A stretch of DNA of 64,000 nucleotides from Opeltia flavorubescens (lineage: Eukaryota; Ascomycota; Lecanoromycetes; Teloschistales; Teloschistaceae), in contig KE546974.1 of the NCBI GenBank assembly GCA_000442125.1, positions 868,001 to 932,000 on the forward strand, given 5' to 3'. The notes below the pieces were generated by a model, which saw only the letters and a program-made list of their open reading frames with translations, did not search any database and was not told where the DNA came from. Below, one piece after another: positions 21,964 through 33,915 of this stretch. Each line of letters starts with the position of its first letter. Position 1 is the stretch's first letter. The translations under genes were made by a program, and so were the position numbers.

Positions 21964-22217
21964 TATGCTGAAGAGCCCTTTTTGCGCTTCATGTTATGCT
22001 ACCTTTTCGCTTTACATGACTGATTGAAAAGACTCGTCTCCACAACGGACAAGATCAGAGACCATTGGAGCGTTGCGAATAAGATAGACATTGGTTCTCG
22101 GCCAACAATGGCGTTAGAGCTTGACATATTTGATTAGTCAGCAACCTCTCATGACCAAGCAGTTATCAAGCTTGGAGCCTTTTGGATATATTGAAGTAGA
22201 AAACCAGACAGCACAGC
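21964..22217. promoter_or_regulatory. Bidirectional promoter region APN2 / COX13
   Basis: 254 bp between the divergent start codons of APN2 (-) and COX13 (+). By position it must hold both promoters and 5' UTRs. No particular factor site is claimed. Confidence 0.5.
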
Positions 22218-22933
22218 ATGATCCAGCAACGTACACTACAGCATACCCTTGCGGTAGCGACTCGGCATGCTGCCACACCTTCAATCCGCAATACGATGCA
22301 GCGGAGGCTCGCCAGCAGTGAAATACCACAACTCAAAGGGGCCGCTGACAATGCCTTCAACCGCGAGAGACTGGCAGTGAAACAGCACGCCGCCGCTTCA
22401 AGTGGTACACTAGTGTAATCATTCAACATGTTGGGAGTCATTGTACTAACAAATTTACAGACCTTTGGCGAAAATTATGTATCTAGTAAATTTCTCCGAA
22501 CGATTTCCTCCCCTTCCGTCACTGATCAGTCTCAGCGTCGCAATCCCTTCTCTAGTCATCGCATCTATCAATGCTCACAATCTTTGGGTAGAGCATTGGG
22601 AGCACTGGGAAACACTACCACCTCTAGAGGATCGTATCGAATACGATTACATGAATATACGTACTAAGAAGTTCTTCTGGGGAGATGGTGACAAAGTAAG
22701 CAAGATCTTCCGCCTTGCTCAGCAGAACAACCATACTGACCCTATGCTATTGTAGACTCTATTGTAAGTCTCTGAACCACTCTACTTGTCAGTTGGAGGC
22801 ATCGAAGAGCATCGGTACAGCTTGTCTGAATGGCCCAAACTTGCTTTCAAACGTAGATTCAATGCAGCACATGCTGATGTTTTGCTTTAGCTGGAACGAT
22901 AAAGTCAACTATCATCACAAGGATAAAGATTAG
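22218..22933 (+). CDS. COX13: Cytochrome c oxidase subunit VIa (COX13)
   Basis: Joins 22218..22404, 22461..22485, 22530..22695, 22756..22763 and 22891..22933, 142 aa. A basic, Arg-rich mitochondrial presequence is followed by DLWRKLCIYLSVAIPSLVIA, the single membrane helix of subunit VIa. The conserved HNLWVEHWEHW loop, the KFFWGDGDK segment and a His-rich tail (NDKVNYHHKDKD) follow. The subunit sits in the inner mitochondrial membrane and tunes complex IV activity. Exon 4 has only 8 nt (ACTCTATT); without it the conserved KTLFWND junction would be lost. COX13 next to APN2 at the MAT locus is widely conserved in Pezizomycotina. Confidence 0.93.
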
Positions 22934-23138
22934 CTAAAGAGGATGTAAGTGGTGAGGTAGAGAAGAGAGGGCGTCAACACGGATCGGGGGCAATTGGTGC
23001 AGACTGATATCAACCTTTATGAATATGGAGAAATGCGCAAGCTGATAACTTGTCGTTCTGTTCTTACGGTGTCTAAGCCTTGAGCTGATACAAACCCAAG
23101 TATTCTGTGACTTATGCATCAGAACTGTTCAGTACCGG

Positions 23139-25765
23139 TCAACACTGCTCTCTAGCAGTTCTTTTGATATCTAAATACTTTGAAGCACAGTCGTTGGCTA
23201 GCACTGGATCACCATTGAGGTGCATAATCGTTGCCTTCTTCGCCATCATTTCGCACTGCCCTTGGATGTCTTCAATTCTCGAATATTCGTTGAATGCTCG
23301 ATCTAAAGATTCGGAAGCCTTGGTCAGTCTCTCTTTACGCTGTAACGTGCCTGTTTTCGCCTGCCCAGCCACTCCCATGTGGCCATCGGCAAGGCAGGAA
23401 AATAGAGCGGCCGCTAATTCGCAATCTTCACATTCCAATGCTTGCGGCACCACGCTTTCAACCAGTTTTACAACAGCATCAAATTCCCCAACACTGACCA
23501 GAATCCTGCAGATGGCGGCCACAGCTTCCCAGAGCAACGATAACAATTGAGCATCGAAGGCAAGACTGGCCGCACGAAGAGCAACCGAGAAGCCTTTTTG
23601 CGGTATGCCTGCCTTGTCATAGACACGAGCTTTAAGCGTCATTGTCTTGAGTCGCTGGAGAACGTCTGTTTCTTGCTGATCCATCTCACTAAAGAGCTTT
23701 TCCAGTAAGGCAAGTGCATTCGAATAATCTTGTCGCCGAACCTGGAGCTCGATCTCCATCAATGAGAGTTTGAATTGCATTTCTTGGGCTCCTGCCGGCG
23801 CGGCGTTGAGTTGTGCAAGGATCTGTTCACCCGCATAAATCTCGCCTCTTTAATACTGTCAGCAGATCGTCAATTACATGTGTATGAAACTAGTCGTTCA
23901 CCTATGCAAATGTCTAAGTAGCTTTATAACTCCCATATTCGTGATCCAATATTGCTGATGCTTGAGAGCACGCAAAGTTTCGGAATCCACCTTATGCAAT
24001 TGAAACATTGCTTCGTCATAACGGCCTCTACGGGCAAGCTGAATGACTTATCAGCGATCGTTCCAATGGATGGGTCCTTTCAATCGGAACTCACCATATG
24101 AGCTCTTCTGCATTGACTTTGCAGCAAGTCTTCCACGGGCGAATTGCATGAATCACATTCAAGGAAGAGCTCGGTATATATCCAGGCCTGGCAACCTACT
24201 CCTAAGAAAAGCTGTCAGGACTGTCTATGAAACTGAACACTCTAGAATACCCAGTCTGTCAAAGATTGATGATTGCATCAACCACTGGCTATCAAATGAT
24301 TCGCCTGTGTTATGGGTGATGTTAAGATGGGCTGCCTTGACAATGCTCTCGAACGCTTGGGGCACGTTATCTCCCTTGAAGCAATAATATTAGCGATGCA
24401 AGAGCGAGAACTAATTAAGCACAACTATGAATAAGGGGGCTTACATTACTGAGAATATATTTAGCCTCACCAAGTAGTGTTTTACTGAGGAGCATCCACA
24501 TGTTTGTCTCCTTGGCTTTGGCCTTCAAGAAAGAAAGAGCTTCCTTTTCGGAGCCCAGGACACCTCGTTTCTGAATGGCAGTCATCTCCTCCGGATGCTT
24601 TCGACCAAATTGGTGGAGCCAACTGAGACTGTAATTCAGGCACGGCATGTCATGGTTTTCTCTTGCGGTTGCGATAGTTTCCTGCATTGCTGTGATCGCC
24701 TCAGAAAAACAGCCAAAATCTGCATGCAGAATGGCCAGATTGAGCAAGGCGTATTGATATAACCCACGAGCGCCACTTTGCATTGTATAATCGAAATAGC
24801 GATGCAGATTGTCGAAAGACGACGGATAATCTCCAGCTTTCCAAGCTTCAAGAAATCTATTGGTCCTGTGAGTTCCAATTCGATGGTGGAACAGAATTTT
24901 CATACTGCATGTAATATGAGACTTCGGGAACAACTGAGCCTGATTCAGCCATTATCTTGATTTGCGATAGTACTGTGTGCGGGATTCGCACTCCGATCTC
25001 TATCGGGACTTCAGCTCAGATTCTCTTAAGATGTGCACAGGGAATCCCACGCTGCATCCGATTAACCTGGTGGTCAATTAGCCTCTCCATATCGTCTGTA
25101 CTATAGCTGGCATGATTAGGGATGCTGTGTGACAAGTCACCATAGATTAGTCCCGTAAGCCTGCCATCAGCATTCCCGGGAAGCTGTCGTAAGTTACAAT
25201 CAAAGCTATGAGATCCCACAGCAGGATTTCTTCGCTTCCAAAAAGCCAAGGTTGGACCCCGATACACGATAAACCTTTTCCATAGATTCGTCCCATCATG
25301 GAACTGTAGTCGGGTGAATTCCAATTGGGATCGCCGGACAAACGCTCCAAAGGGGGAATTCCGAGATAATAGCATACGCTTAGGTCGTGTAGAGTTATCC
25401 CCGTCATATTGGCCTGAGCTTCCATCGGCAGGTTCGAGTAGCAATTGCAGGTCATCAAAAAAGGTGTGTAATGCATCGAGGGAATTTATGCCCCACAAGT
25501 TCTTCAAAAGAAGGTCCCATATTGTCCTTCCAGGAATAGCGGAATGATGAATGCACGTCGCTTCCTGCAGCTTCTCAATGTTTATGATGGAGTCATCGAG
25601 GGGCCTGGTCTCTCCTCCCTCCTTGGCATTCAAGCGAATTGGCAGAATATTGGAAATGACAAAAGACAAAATCGGGATACACGCGGAGGAGGGAACTAGG
25701 CCATCGCTATACAGCCTGATCAGCGAGAGGAGCGCTACTCGAGAAGGGGTCAAGTAGCGGGACAT
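23139..25765 (-). CDS. APC5: Anaphase-promoting complex subunit 5 (APC5)
   Basis: Complement join(23139..23847, 23902..24038, 24095..24201, 24251..24374, 24445..24865, 24906..25014, 25051..25765), 773 aa. It opens MSRYLTPSRVALLSLI and is helical, TPR-like, throughout, as in APC5, a scaffold subunit of the cell-cycle ubiquitin ligase. Typical segments are LIDHQVNRMQ, FLEAWKAGDYPSSFDNLHRYF, YQYALLNLAILHADFG and LEKLFSEMDQ. Introns are short (36-70 nt). The first one (25015-25050) is only 36 nt and in frame, and it removes an in-frame TGA; it is the least certain junction. The gene converges with COX13 (205 bp apart). APC5 beside COX13 and APN2 is part of the conserved MAT neighbourhood. Confidence 0.88.
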
Positions 25766-26114
25766 TATCTCTCTGGATCGAAGCTTGCATTATAGCATAC
25801 TCAAGGTATCGACCTGTGAAGGAGAAAAAGTGTAGGTTACTTTATCAACAGTACAGTATGGTATGTAGAAGTCATTCAGTGTTGTATTGGAATGAGAAGT
25901 ATATCGCGGGTATTTAAGTTGCTTCCTCGATCGGAAGACAACCTTATGGCTGGAAACTGTATGTTCCAATTAAGTCACTCAATCTACACGTCATGCGGAC
26001 GGAATGTTTGGAGCATGGCAGTATCTCGAACAAATTTATGCTAATGTACTACAGCAATGGAACTGATACTATGTGTCGATGGCAAAATTCCCTGTAAATG
26101 ACGTTCCCTCATCT
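25766..26114. other. Intergenic, APC5 promoter
   Basis: 349 bp between the APC5 start and the CIA30 stop, both on -. Probably the APC5 promoter and the CIA30 3' UTR. Nothing else is seen. Confidence 0.55.
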
Positions 26115-26922
26115 TTAGCACTCCTCTCTGTGGGTGTCTCCATCTTGTAATCGATTGGTGGCCCACATGTTAGCAATGCAAAGATCAAATGGTCCTGGCA
26201 CTCGATCTGTCAGGCCTATGCCAAGCGTCCGAACCTTTTGCGTCATCATCTCACTTTGAGGCTCGACGACTTCACCGTGGTTGGTCCGAACGAAGTCCGA
26301 CCACTTGAGCAGCACCGTCTCCCACTTCCCAGGTGTCCGTGAATAAAGTCGGTGCTGATGAATGTCTGTATGAACTATACTCTCGGTCTGTACATTGACA
26401 AAGTACTTACGCCCGTCAGACTTGACTCGCAAGGCAAGGAACATGTAAGGGTCGACGTCCCACAAGCTCTTCCCAAACAGCGTTGGGCCTCGATCTTTGT
26501 TTCGCCAAGCGGCGTAGCCCGACCGCTGGATATGAGGACGATTGGGGGGCAGATCTATAGATATGTTCCCAAAGAACCTGAGATGAGCCGGTGCTACGGC
26601 AGTTGCTGGGACCTGATCCAATGAGACTTTGGAAAAGCCACCCATATCAGCATCAGACATGGCTTTGCATGTCGTTATTGTCTCTGGGTTGGTGAAATCG
26701 AGTAGGTGATATGGGGTCATGGGGACACGGATGGACTCGAGCGTCGTCGCTGCGGATGAAACAATGAATATTAGTTTGAGACAACGAGCGAACGCTAAAG
26801 TGACAAGAACGTACCAAAGAGTGATATAGCACTGGGGGCATACCGAGCTTAGCAAACCTCTTGAATTCATCGAGACTCCGCCTGAAGAAACCAGGCGCAA
26901 GGAGACGGATGGAAGGTTGCAT
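26115..26922 (-). CDS. Complex I intermediate-associated protein 30 (CIA30)
   Basis: Complement join(26115..26749, 26844..26922), 237 aa, with one 94-nt intron. The start is MQPSIRLLAPGFFRRS, a basic amphipathic presequence. The second exon holds the CIA30 fold: LLDFTNPETI, SDADMGGFS, then the long conserved block with DGRKYFVNVQTES, WETVLLKWSDF and IGLTDRVPGPFDLCIANMWA. The protein is a mitochondrial matrix chaperone for assembly of NADH dehydrogenase (NDUFAF1 in animals). The joined phase is correct (G + CG, Ala), but the intron is longer than its neighbours, so a small extra exon inside it is possible. Confidence 0.88.
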
Positions 26923-28204
26923 GGTTTGCTCGCTTTTTATGGGCTTGGAGACTCTGATCGAGGTGATGCGGACGCGACTCAATCCTACGATGACATTTAT
27001 GTTGGACCAAAGAGTGCAATAACAAGAGAGAAAAGTTGATGCTTTTTAGTGGAAATCCTGGACCAATATGATAGACGATGAAATGTATTTAGTGGATGCA
27101 CATCAAAAATCAACTGAGTCTCGTCATACATACTATACTCTATCCGGAAAAGCCTAACCGTGTCTTTCCACATTTAAGCCACTTAAGTCATAGTCTGGTC
27201 TATCCATCAAAGTCATCCACGCAATTTGGCAGATCGTCTCATGGGATGTAAGATACATACATGCTTATAACAAGTCCAACAGCTACATCTTCATAGCCTC
27301 TTTAGGATTGAGACGCTATTAGCTCCAACTTACTAATCAGCGATAGTTATGAGCCCAAGGGCACTCGAGCGAACAGTCGAGATGAATGAAGGCTCTTGAA
27401 ACAATGGTATGAGGTGCTCATGGTTACCCTACCTACCGTTCCAGACCATGAATAATCAAGCCATGCACTGTCAGTTCCCTTTGAACAATTAGGCTGTTTC
27501 ACTAAACGCCCCACATGGAGCGCTTAGGGCGTGTATTGACTTGCCCGTGGATTCAGTTTCATCATTTGACGCTTGTCATTTGGCTCACTTGAGAGAATGG
27601 TCTTTCGTCGGATGGTCATCGTCCAAGATATGATGACATGACAACATCAGACCATCTTGTTCAACTCTTGAAGTCTCGGGATTGTCGTGACTGCCATGCT
27701 CTTATGAGAACGTCATTGCTCCGACTCAATTGGTTTGAGTAGAGAAGAACTGCCCTGTAGATTGTGTATCTAGCATGCTTTATGCTGTGAAACTACGATT
27801 GACGAGTCCAAAGAGACAACTTCACCTTAGCCGTGCTTTCTCTTACCATGAAAGCCCTTGGGTGGCCGCCCTTTCTCCTGAGACATTGGTCTAGTTCCAG
27901 TCCATCGACAGCCAGCTTCATAATTGCAAATGCTTTTGGCCGATTTGAAGCTTGAATAAGGTAGTGTATAAATTCGGTGCTTCATCAATCTTTGTATGCC
28001 AAACGAGTCCGGTCTTCTCGGATTTCTCAGGGTCTGACCGATTCCCACATTTTTCTCTTATCCAATATCTCCTCGTCTATTCAGATCCATACGCTGCTTC
28101 AAATCTGAGCAGACTCTCTCTCTACGTGGACTGTACTCAAAAGTAGCGCTTCAAGCATTGTTCATTTAACGAATTGTAAAATAAGCATTATCGTATAACT
28201 CACC
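26923..28204. promoter_or_regulatory. Divergent upstream region, CIA30 / RRM protein
   Basis: 1282 bp between two divergent genes. It holds both promoters and probably a long 5' UTR of the RRM gene. I see no supported ORF, repeat or RNA gene. Confidence 0.5.
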
Positions 28205-30639
28205 ATGTCGCAATCTCCAACTACGCCCAACAAGCCCAGTGGTGGAGCTGGCAAGATGGCTGCATCTTCGGCCGACATGCCCGCGGTATATTCTTCGGTT
28301 GTGCGCTCGTCGCTGCATGAGCCGTCGCCTGCGAGTACCTACGGAGAGACAACTGCGGGCGACAGCATCCCTGCGACTCCTCAGGATGTCGAATGTCATG
28401 GTAAGTCCAGTATTGATGCTCTCCCTACTTCTGCTTTACTCATGTTTGAGTTTCCGCGCTCGCTGGGTGGTTATTGTTTTGTCATTCCTATTGTGCTTTG
28501 TCTCACATGTCTTGCTCTATCTTGTCATACCATCCGACTGCTGCACCGCTGCTTTCTTGCCTCGTTCTCGTGTTTCTGGGATTGAAAAGGCGCATCTCTG
28601 ATTTTGAAAAGATCAAACCGCGGCGTTGCTCGATTCCTTGCGTGCTGCATCTCTGAACAACTCTATCGATCGCAACTCCGGCTCTCCCTATGCAGCCCGT
28701 GGTACGAAGAGCTTCGGCCGTACTGAGCAACATTCCATGTCCCGTCGCGAATCTGGTCCTCTTTCCGACTTGAGTGCGTCCCACAAACGTTCCACTAGGA
28801 ATACGAGCGTTTCTCCGGCCCAGGAAGATCGCCATGAGTCGAAAATAGAAAACCCTTCATGGCGCAAGCACGGAGACTTCATCCGGAGCAGCCAGGGAGA
28901 CGATCCGTTCATGGTCTCTCATAATCAAGCCAGTCATCTGGTGTCTACAGGTAAGCCCCTAGAAGAGCCTGGCAAAGCAACTCGATTGATTCATTCAGGG
29001 AACCCTGGAGAAGGCTTCAGACCCCGTGAAGATCGGGCCAGTCTTCCTCTCTCTGCTGACACGGCTCAAGCTATGCTGCCGCCCAGCGCTTGTGTGTTCG
29101 TTGCCAAGTAAGTTATTTTGCAGAGTCTCAAGCAGCAGCACTCATATCGGTAGCTTGCTACAATCCAAGTCGGACGATCAGCTTGAGCATTCTGTCCTGG
29201 AGGCTTTCCATGGGTTTGGCAATGTATATGTAAAGATCCGTCGCGACAACAAGGGAATGCCTTTCGCATTCTGCCAGTATGAGGTCTGCTCTACAACCCT
29301 ATGTATCCTGTGTGCATCGGCTGACGGTATCAGAACGCCAATGACGCCCAGCGTGCCATTACCATGGGTCGTGGTCTTGTCATCGATGGCCGTCCTTGCC
29401 GTACAGAAGTGGCAAAAGTTAATCGTAGGTGTTGAACCGTTGGTGTCTGAACCTCATCCCTGATGATATTGCAATCATAGGCTCTCTTTATCTTTCAAAG
29501 ATCACTGGAGGACACATCCCTGAAGACGAGGCCCGGCAGATCTTGGCTCGATTTGGTGCTCTTGAGAAGCTCTGGTATTGCTCTCAGACTGACAAAGAGA
29601 TGTTCCGTCTTCCTGAAGGTGTCTGGGTCATGTTCGCCTTTTATCAGGATTGCCGCGATGCTCAAGCCGTTAGTCAAGTATCCAATGCTTCATTGATCTA
29701 ATTCTTATAGCATAATAGGGCTTTCGGGATGATCCGACCTACCGCCTCGAGCAGCCCAAGATGCCCGACGATGTGCGCACACGCCTGGGTGGCAATTCAA
29801 ATGGGAGAGCACAGCCACCACGTTTCAGTCCGGCTCGCTTGGTTGATTCTCCTCAGGCGCTGATGCGACGAGCGGCGGATATGGCCTCGGTCTTCGTCGG
29901 TAATCTGCCCCCAAATGCCACCGAAGACCGAGTGCGTGAAGTTTTTGGGCTATATGGTCGCATTGTGCAGATCGAGATTATTCGAAAACCCTCAGTCAAC
30001 GGTAAGTACATATGTGGCTTCTTGTGCATCTCTGTCTGATGACATAAAGCAGCTGGAGTCAACACCTTCGCTTTTGTTCAATTCCGTAGCAGTGCGGAGG
30101 CCGAATATGCTTCGAGCCTGAAGTTTGATCTGGGGGGTCATCGCCTACGTGTGGAGCGCAAGGAACCCGCCGAATCGCTTGCTCGTCGGGATGCGATGTT
30201 GTCTGGAGGCAGCCCTCGCAATCGTTTCCACATGAACTCCCAAGACACGATGACCATGCTCTTCCAGCACGGTGTTTCTGTTGGTATGGCAAATGCAAGC
30301 GCATCGCAGTCACCGCCCGCAGCTTCGTCGATGTTCACACCGTACCATGCCTACGCATTTGCCGGCGTGCCACAGTTCGCACCACTCACCTCCCAAGGCC
30401 GATTGATCGAGAACGAGACGTCTCAGGGACTTCAAGCTCACGCTCAAGCGTTTGTGCCTCAAGCTCTACAGCATGGAGCGAACCCGGGCCTTAACCATTA
30501 TCAAGTCCCAACTATCACTCCAGCTCAGACAGCTCACTACTTACCAGTGGCGAACAATTGGGCCAATCGTACCAACAATTACCAATGGCCTCCAGCTGAT
30601 TCCACTGTTCCAACTATCACCAGAGAGGAAATCCCTTAG
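28205..30639 (+). CDS. RNA-binding protein with three RRM domains
   Basis: Joins 28205..28400, 28612..29107, 29154..29283, 29334..29424, 29481..29668, 29719..30001 and 30053..30639, 656 aa. A Ser/Pro-rich N-terminus (about 230 residues) precedes three RRMs. RRM1 starts at CVFVANL and has RNP1-like GMPFAFCQYE. RRM2 starts at LYLSKI and is divergent. RRM3 has SVFVGNLPPNATED and NTFAFVQF. A Gln/Pro-rich tail follows. It is likely to bind mRNA and act in mRNA fate; I cannot assign a yeast orthologue. The first intron is 211 nt, long for this window. The last intron has two acceptors in tandem (AAGCAG at 30047-30052), so forms with or without one extra residue are possible. A single N lies just past the stop (30663). 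Confidence 0.85.
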
Positions 30640-31303
30640 ACCAAAATCGGCAAATACACTGGNATGCATCATAAATCTACATCCTGCATGCGCTTAACCG
30701 TGGCCGCCATGTTGGTCTATTCCCCCAATTGACCTATAGAGTTGAACCTCTTCGGGTTCTATTATGTTCTTTTCTACTTGCTCATCCTGTCCTCCATCCA
30801 TGCAGCACCTAATATTGATAGCACTTTTTAGTGCGACATAAGACACATCCTGGCTGTATGATGGAGCGCAAGAGCAATGCCTGTCTCCAAGGCTTTTCAT
30901 TTCTCTCCAATTTCCAGAAGATCATGGGTGCTAATTAGGCTATCGAGTCGGGTACTAGATTGCAGAATATTGCTTGTATGTAAGAAAACTTAGAGCAAAG
31001 TAAAACATAGACAATGTAAAGAAATTGCGAACAAGTTGGTCCGAAGTGTCTGCGCAAGTTAGATGGTCAGATAAACATAACTTTATGCTCTCAGACTTCT
31101 GCTAGAAGATGATGTTGAGCAGATGAGCAAATACTTGGACATTCACGGGATTTTACTAGAAGCCAAGATTCGGCGCTAAGGATATCATTTTCGGTACTCC
31201 AAAAGTGTCATATCTTTCCAGATACGTTGCTCAAACATTGAATTTGATAGCCAGAAACGATTAATTCATCATCTACGATATTTCTTCACGGGGACTTGCA
31301 ACA
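30640..31303. other. Intergenic, upstream of the symporter
   Basis: 664 bp between two genes on +, so the 3' UTR of the RRM gene and the promoter of the symporter. A single N is at 30663. No other feature is seen. Confidence 0.5.
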
Positions 31304-33713
31304 ATGGGCCAACCTTCGTATCAAGCTTCCAATGCCATCATCTATCTTACATACGGTGCCTTCCTGTACGATAGTCATCCTTTCTTGTACTTACATCTAT
31401 CACTGACATCGCCATACTGGCCAGGGTGACTGGTGTGTGGATTTCATGGCTGTGGAGAGGACAATCCAAGGCGGATTTTCTGGCATCCAATTGCACACAG
31501 AAGGGTCAGACAATTGACTGCAGAAAGCCCTCATATTGCTCGTCTACATGACTCTGCTGACCCATCACACTGGGCAATGTAAATTTGAAGCCTGGCTTAC
31601 GAATTCTGTAGCTTTTCCGCTTGCGTTGAACTTCATCGCCTCGGGTGAGTGCGCTGGCGCTATTGCCAAAATTCGATGAAGCGGCAGCAATTCTAGAGTC
31701 ACAGCGAACGGCTGCATTAAGTGGAGATGCAACTCGTCTGCGTCCTTCGACCGATCGAGCAACATGTGATCGCAAGTAATCTTCCATGACGAGGTTCGTA
31801 TTTGCAGAATCAACGTACTTCTGCGTCTGTCGATCTACTATCTCTCAAGGATGGTTTTCATGCCGATCCAGAGGAAGTACGAGAGAGACAGGCGCAGATA
31901 CTACGCGGCTTCACTACGGGCGCGGATTGCGAACAGTGAGGGTAGATCAACCTCTAGTAGCGAGTCTAGAGAGATCTACCAAATCCTGAGAGCATGAAGC
32001 TGAGACTGTACCGTGAATACTCGATCAAGTTAATGCTTGCGTGAGGAATGTGCTGCCGCTTCCAGCTCCCTTCTTTCATGTTTTCGTGGGGAGTCTCAAC
32101 CGCTGATGATAGGTTTTGCTGGTGTTCAATCTAGCCCTCGGATCAGCCATCCTGTTCACCTACCCGGAGATCTCCACTATTGCTGGCGTTCAGGGCTTGC
32201 TTGTCTACGCTCTTTCGTCAGCTTTGCCACTTCTTGCTTTTGGCTTTCTCGGACCGATCATCAGGAATAAATGCCCGGAGGGATTTGTCCTGACGGAATG
32301 GACTCGGCAAAGATACGGAGTGATTGCTGCTCTGTACCTTAGTCTTTTGACGTTAGGTCTCCCGCATCTGATGAAAGTGCAAAGGTAGTAACAAGATCGT
32401 AGTCTGATCACCCTCTTCCTATACATGGTGGCAGAACTCTCTGCACTTCAGCAAATTATCAACGCATTGACGGGTCTTAATGGTCTCTGGGCTGTCATTG
32501 CCGAATGCATCGTCACGACGGTCTATACGTGTAAGTCGCGCGACTAGTACTAGCGATACCACGTATTGATTTCGTCAAGCACTCGGCGGCTTTCGTATCT
32601 CCTTTATCACAGACAACATTCAAGGTGCTATGGTTGTGGGACTCATCATTCTTGGAGTCATCACGGTAGGCGTAGAAACACAAGTTGACACAACCCTCAT
32701 CCACTCATCGGGCCTCTTGGGCACTAGCTTGTTGGGCTGGCAGCTAATTTACATTTTGCCTGTCGCCATCTTGACCAACGACTTCTTCATCTCCGGTTTC
32801 TGGATGCGAACATTTGCTTCCAAATCCGATAAAGACTTGATCATTGGAACATCCATTGCAACTGTAGCCGTTGCTGTTATCCTGACCTTGGTAGGTACGT
32901 CTGGGCTTTTGGCAGCCTGGACTGGGGCTTGGCCTGGTGATCCTCCCCAGGAGGGTAGCATTGCCTTTTTCCTCCTCCTTCAACAATTGCCCGCCTGGGT
33001 TGTTGGCATCGTCATTGTGATGACGGTGTCACTGAGTACCGCGGCCTTTGACAGTTTCCAGTCTGCAATGGTTTCGACAGGGAGTAACGACCTTTTCCGC
33101 AATAATTTGAACTTTTGGTGGATCCGCTTGGCAGTCGTTTTGATCATCTTTCCGGTTGCAGTAGTTGCCTTGAAAAGCCCAAGCATACTGCAAATATATC
33201 TGATATCGGATCTGGTCAGCTCCAGCTCTATTCCCGTACTCGTGATTGGGTTGAGCAACAGATGCTATTGGTGGCGTGGCTTTGAAGTCGTCGTTGGGGG
33301 GCTAGGTGGGCTGTTGACTGTCTTCATCTTTGGCACAATCTATTACGGCAACGCACAGGACGGTGCGAATCTAATGCTGCTCAAACAGAGTCTGTATGTA
33401 GATGATTGGAGTGCTTTTGGTACGTCTACTCGAACACTCTGACACATCTCTATTGAACTCTGACGCAATTTAAGGAGCATTTGTGGCAGCGCCCGTCGGC
33501 GGTCTTCTGTGGGGCTTTGGTGCTTTCTGCCTCCGGGTTGGCGCTCAATGGGTGCTAGCAAGGGTTCAGGGTCGTCATTTCGACGCCTTTGATCGTCCTC
33601 CTCCTTCCTGTCATTCACTTGTCGTAAGAGCTGATAGGAGGCCGTCCGATGAGGAGGATCGAGGGCCAGTGGCGAATACGAAAGCTTCTTCGATCGAGGG
33701 TAGATTCTTCTAA
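31304..33713 (+). CDS. Sodium:solute symporter family transporter (urea/Dur3 type)
   Basis: Joins 31304..31365, 31425..31504, 31612..31644, 32135..32351, 32403..32530, 32580..33419 and 33475..33713, 532 aa. A polytopic membrane protein with about 13 hydrophobic segments, starting at NAIIYLTYGAFLVTGVWIS. Family features are PLALNFIASALGSAILFTYP (TM2), the YTSLGGFRISFITDNIQG loop, NDFFISGFWMRTFAS, and a long run with SLSTAAFDSFQSAM. Relatives import urea or other small solutes with a cation at the plasma membrane; the substrate here is inferred only from resemblance. The C-terminus is short and charged. The third intron (31645-32134) is 490 nt, about ten times the local norm, and contains open reading frames (see findings). 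All phases match, but the second intron has a weak GTCAGA donor. Confidence 0.8.
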
Positions 33714-33915
33714 AGGTGTCAAATGTGAGATTGGAAATCACTATAGAGAGTTATTAGGATTTGAAGCCTTGTTACGCTGGGGCAAATCTTTCCACTTAGT
33801 GAGAGGGGATGATGAGTGGCAATCCGGGGCAAAGAGTAAATGGTTCAATCAATATATCCGCCCAATGTCATAAGATTAAGAGGTACAATCAAAATATGGT
33901 TCTTAGCTATTATCC

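Noticed and set aside
23107-23550. 147-codon frame on + opposite the APC5 3' exon
   Set aside because: Antisense shadow of the well-supported last exon of APC5.
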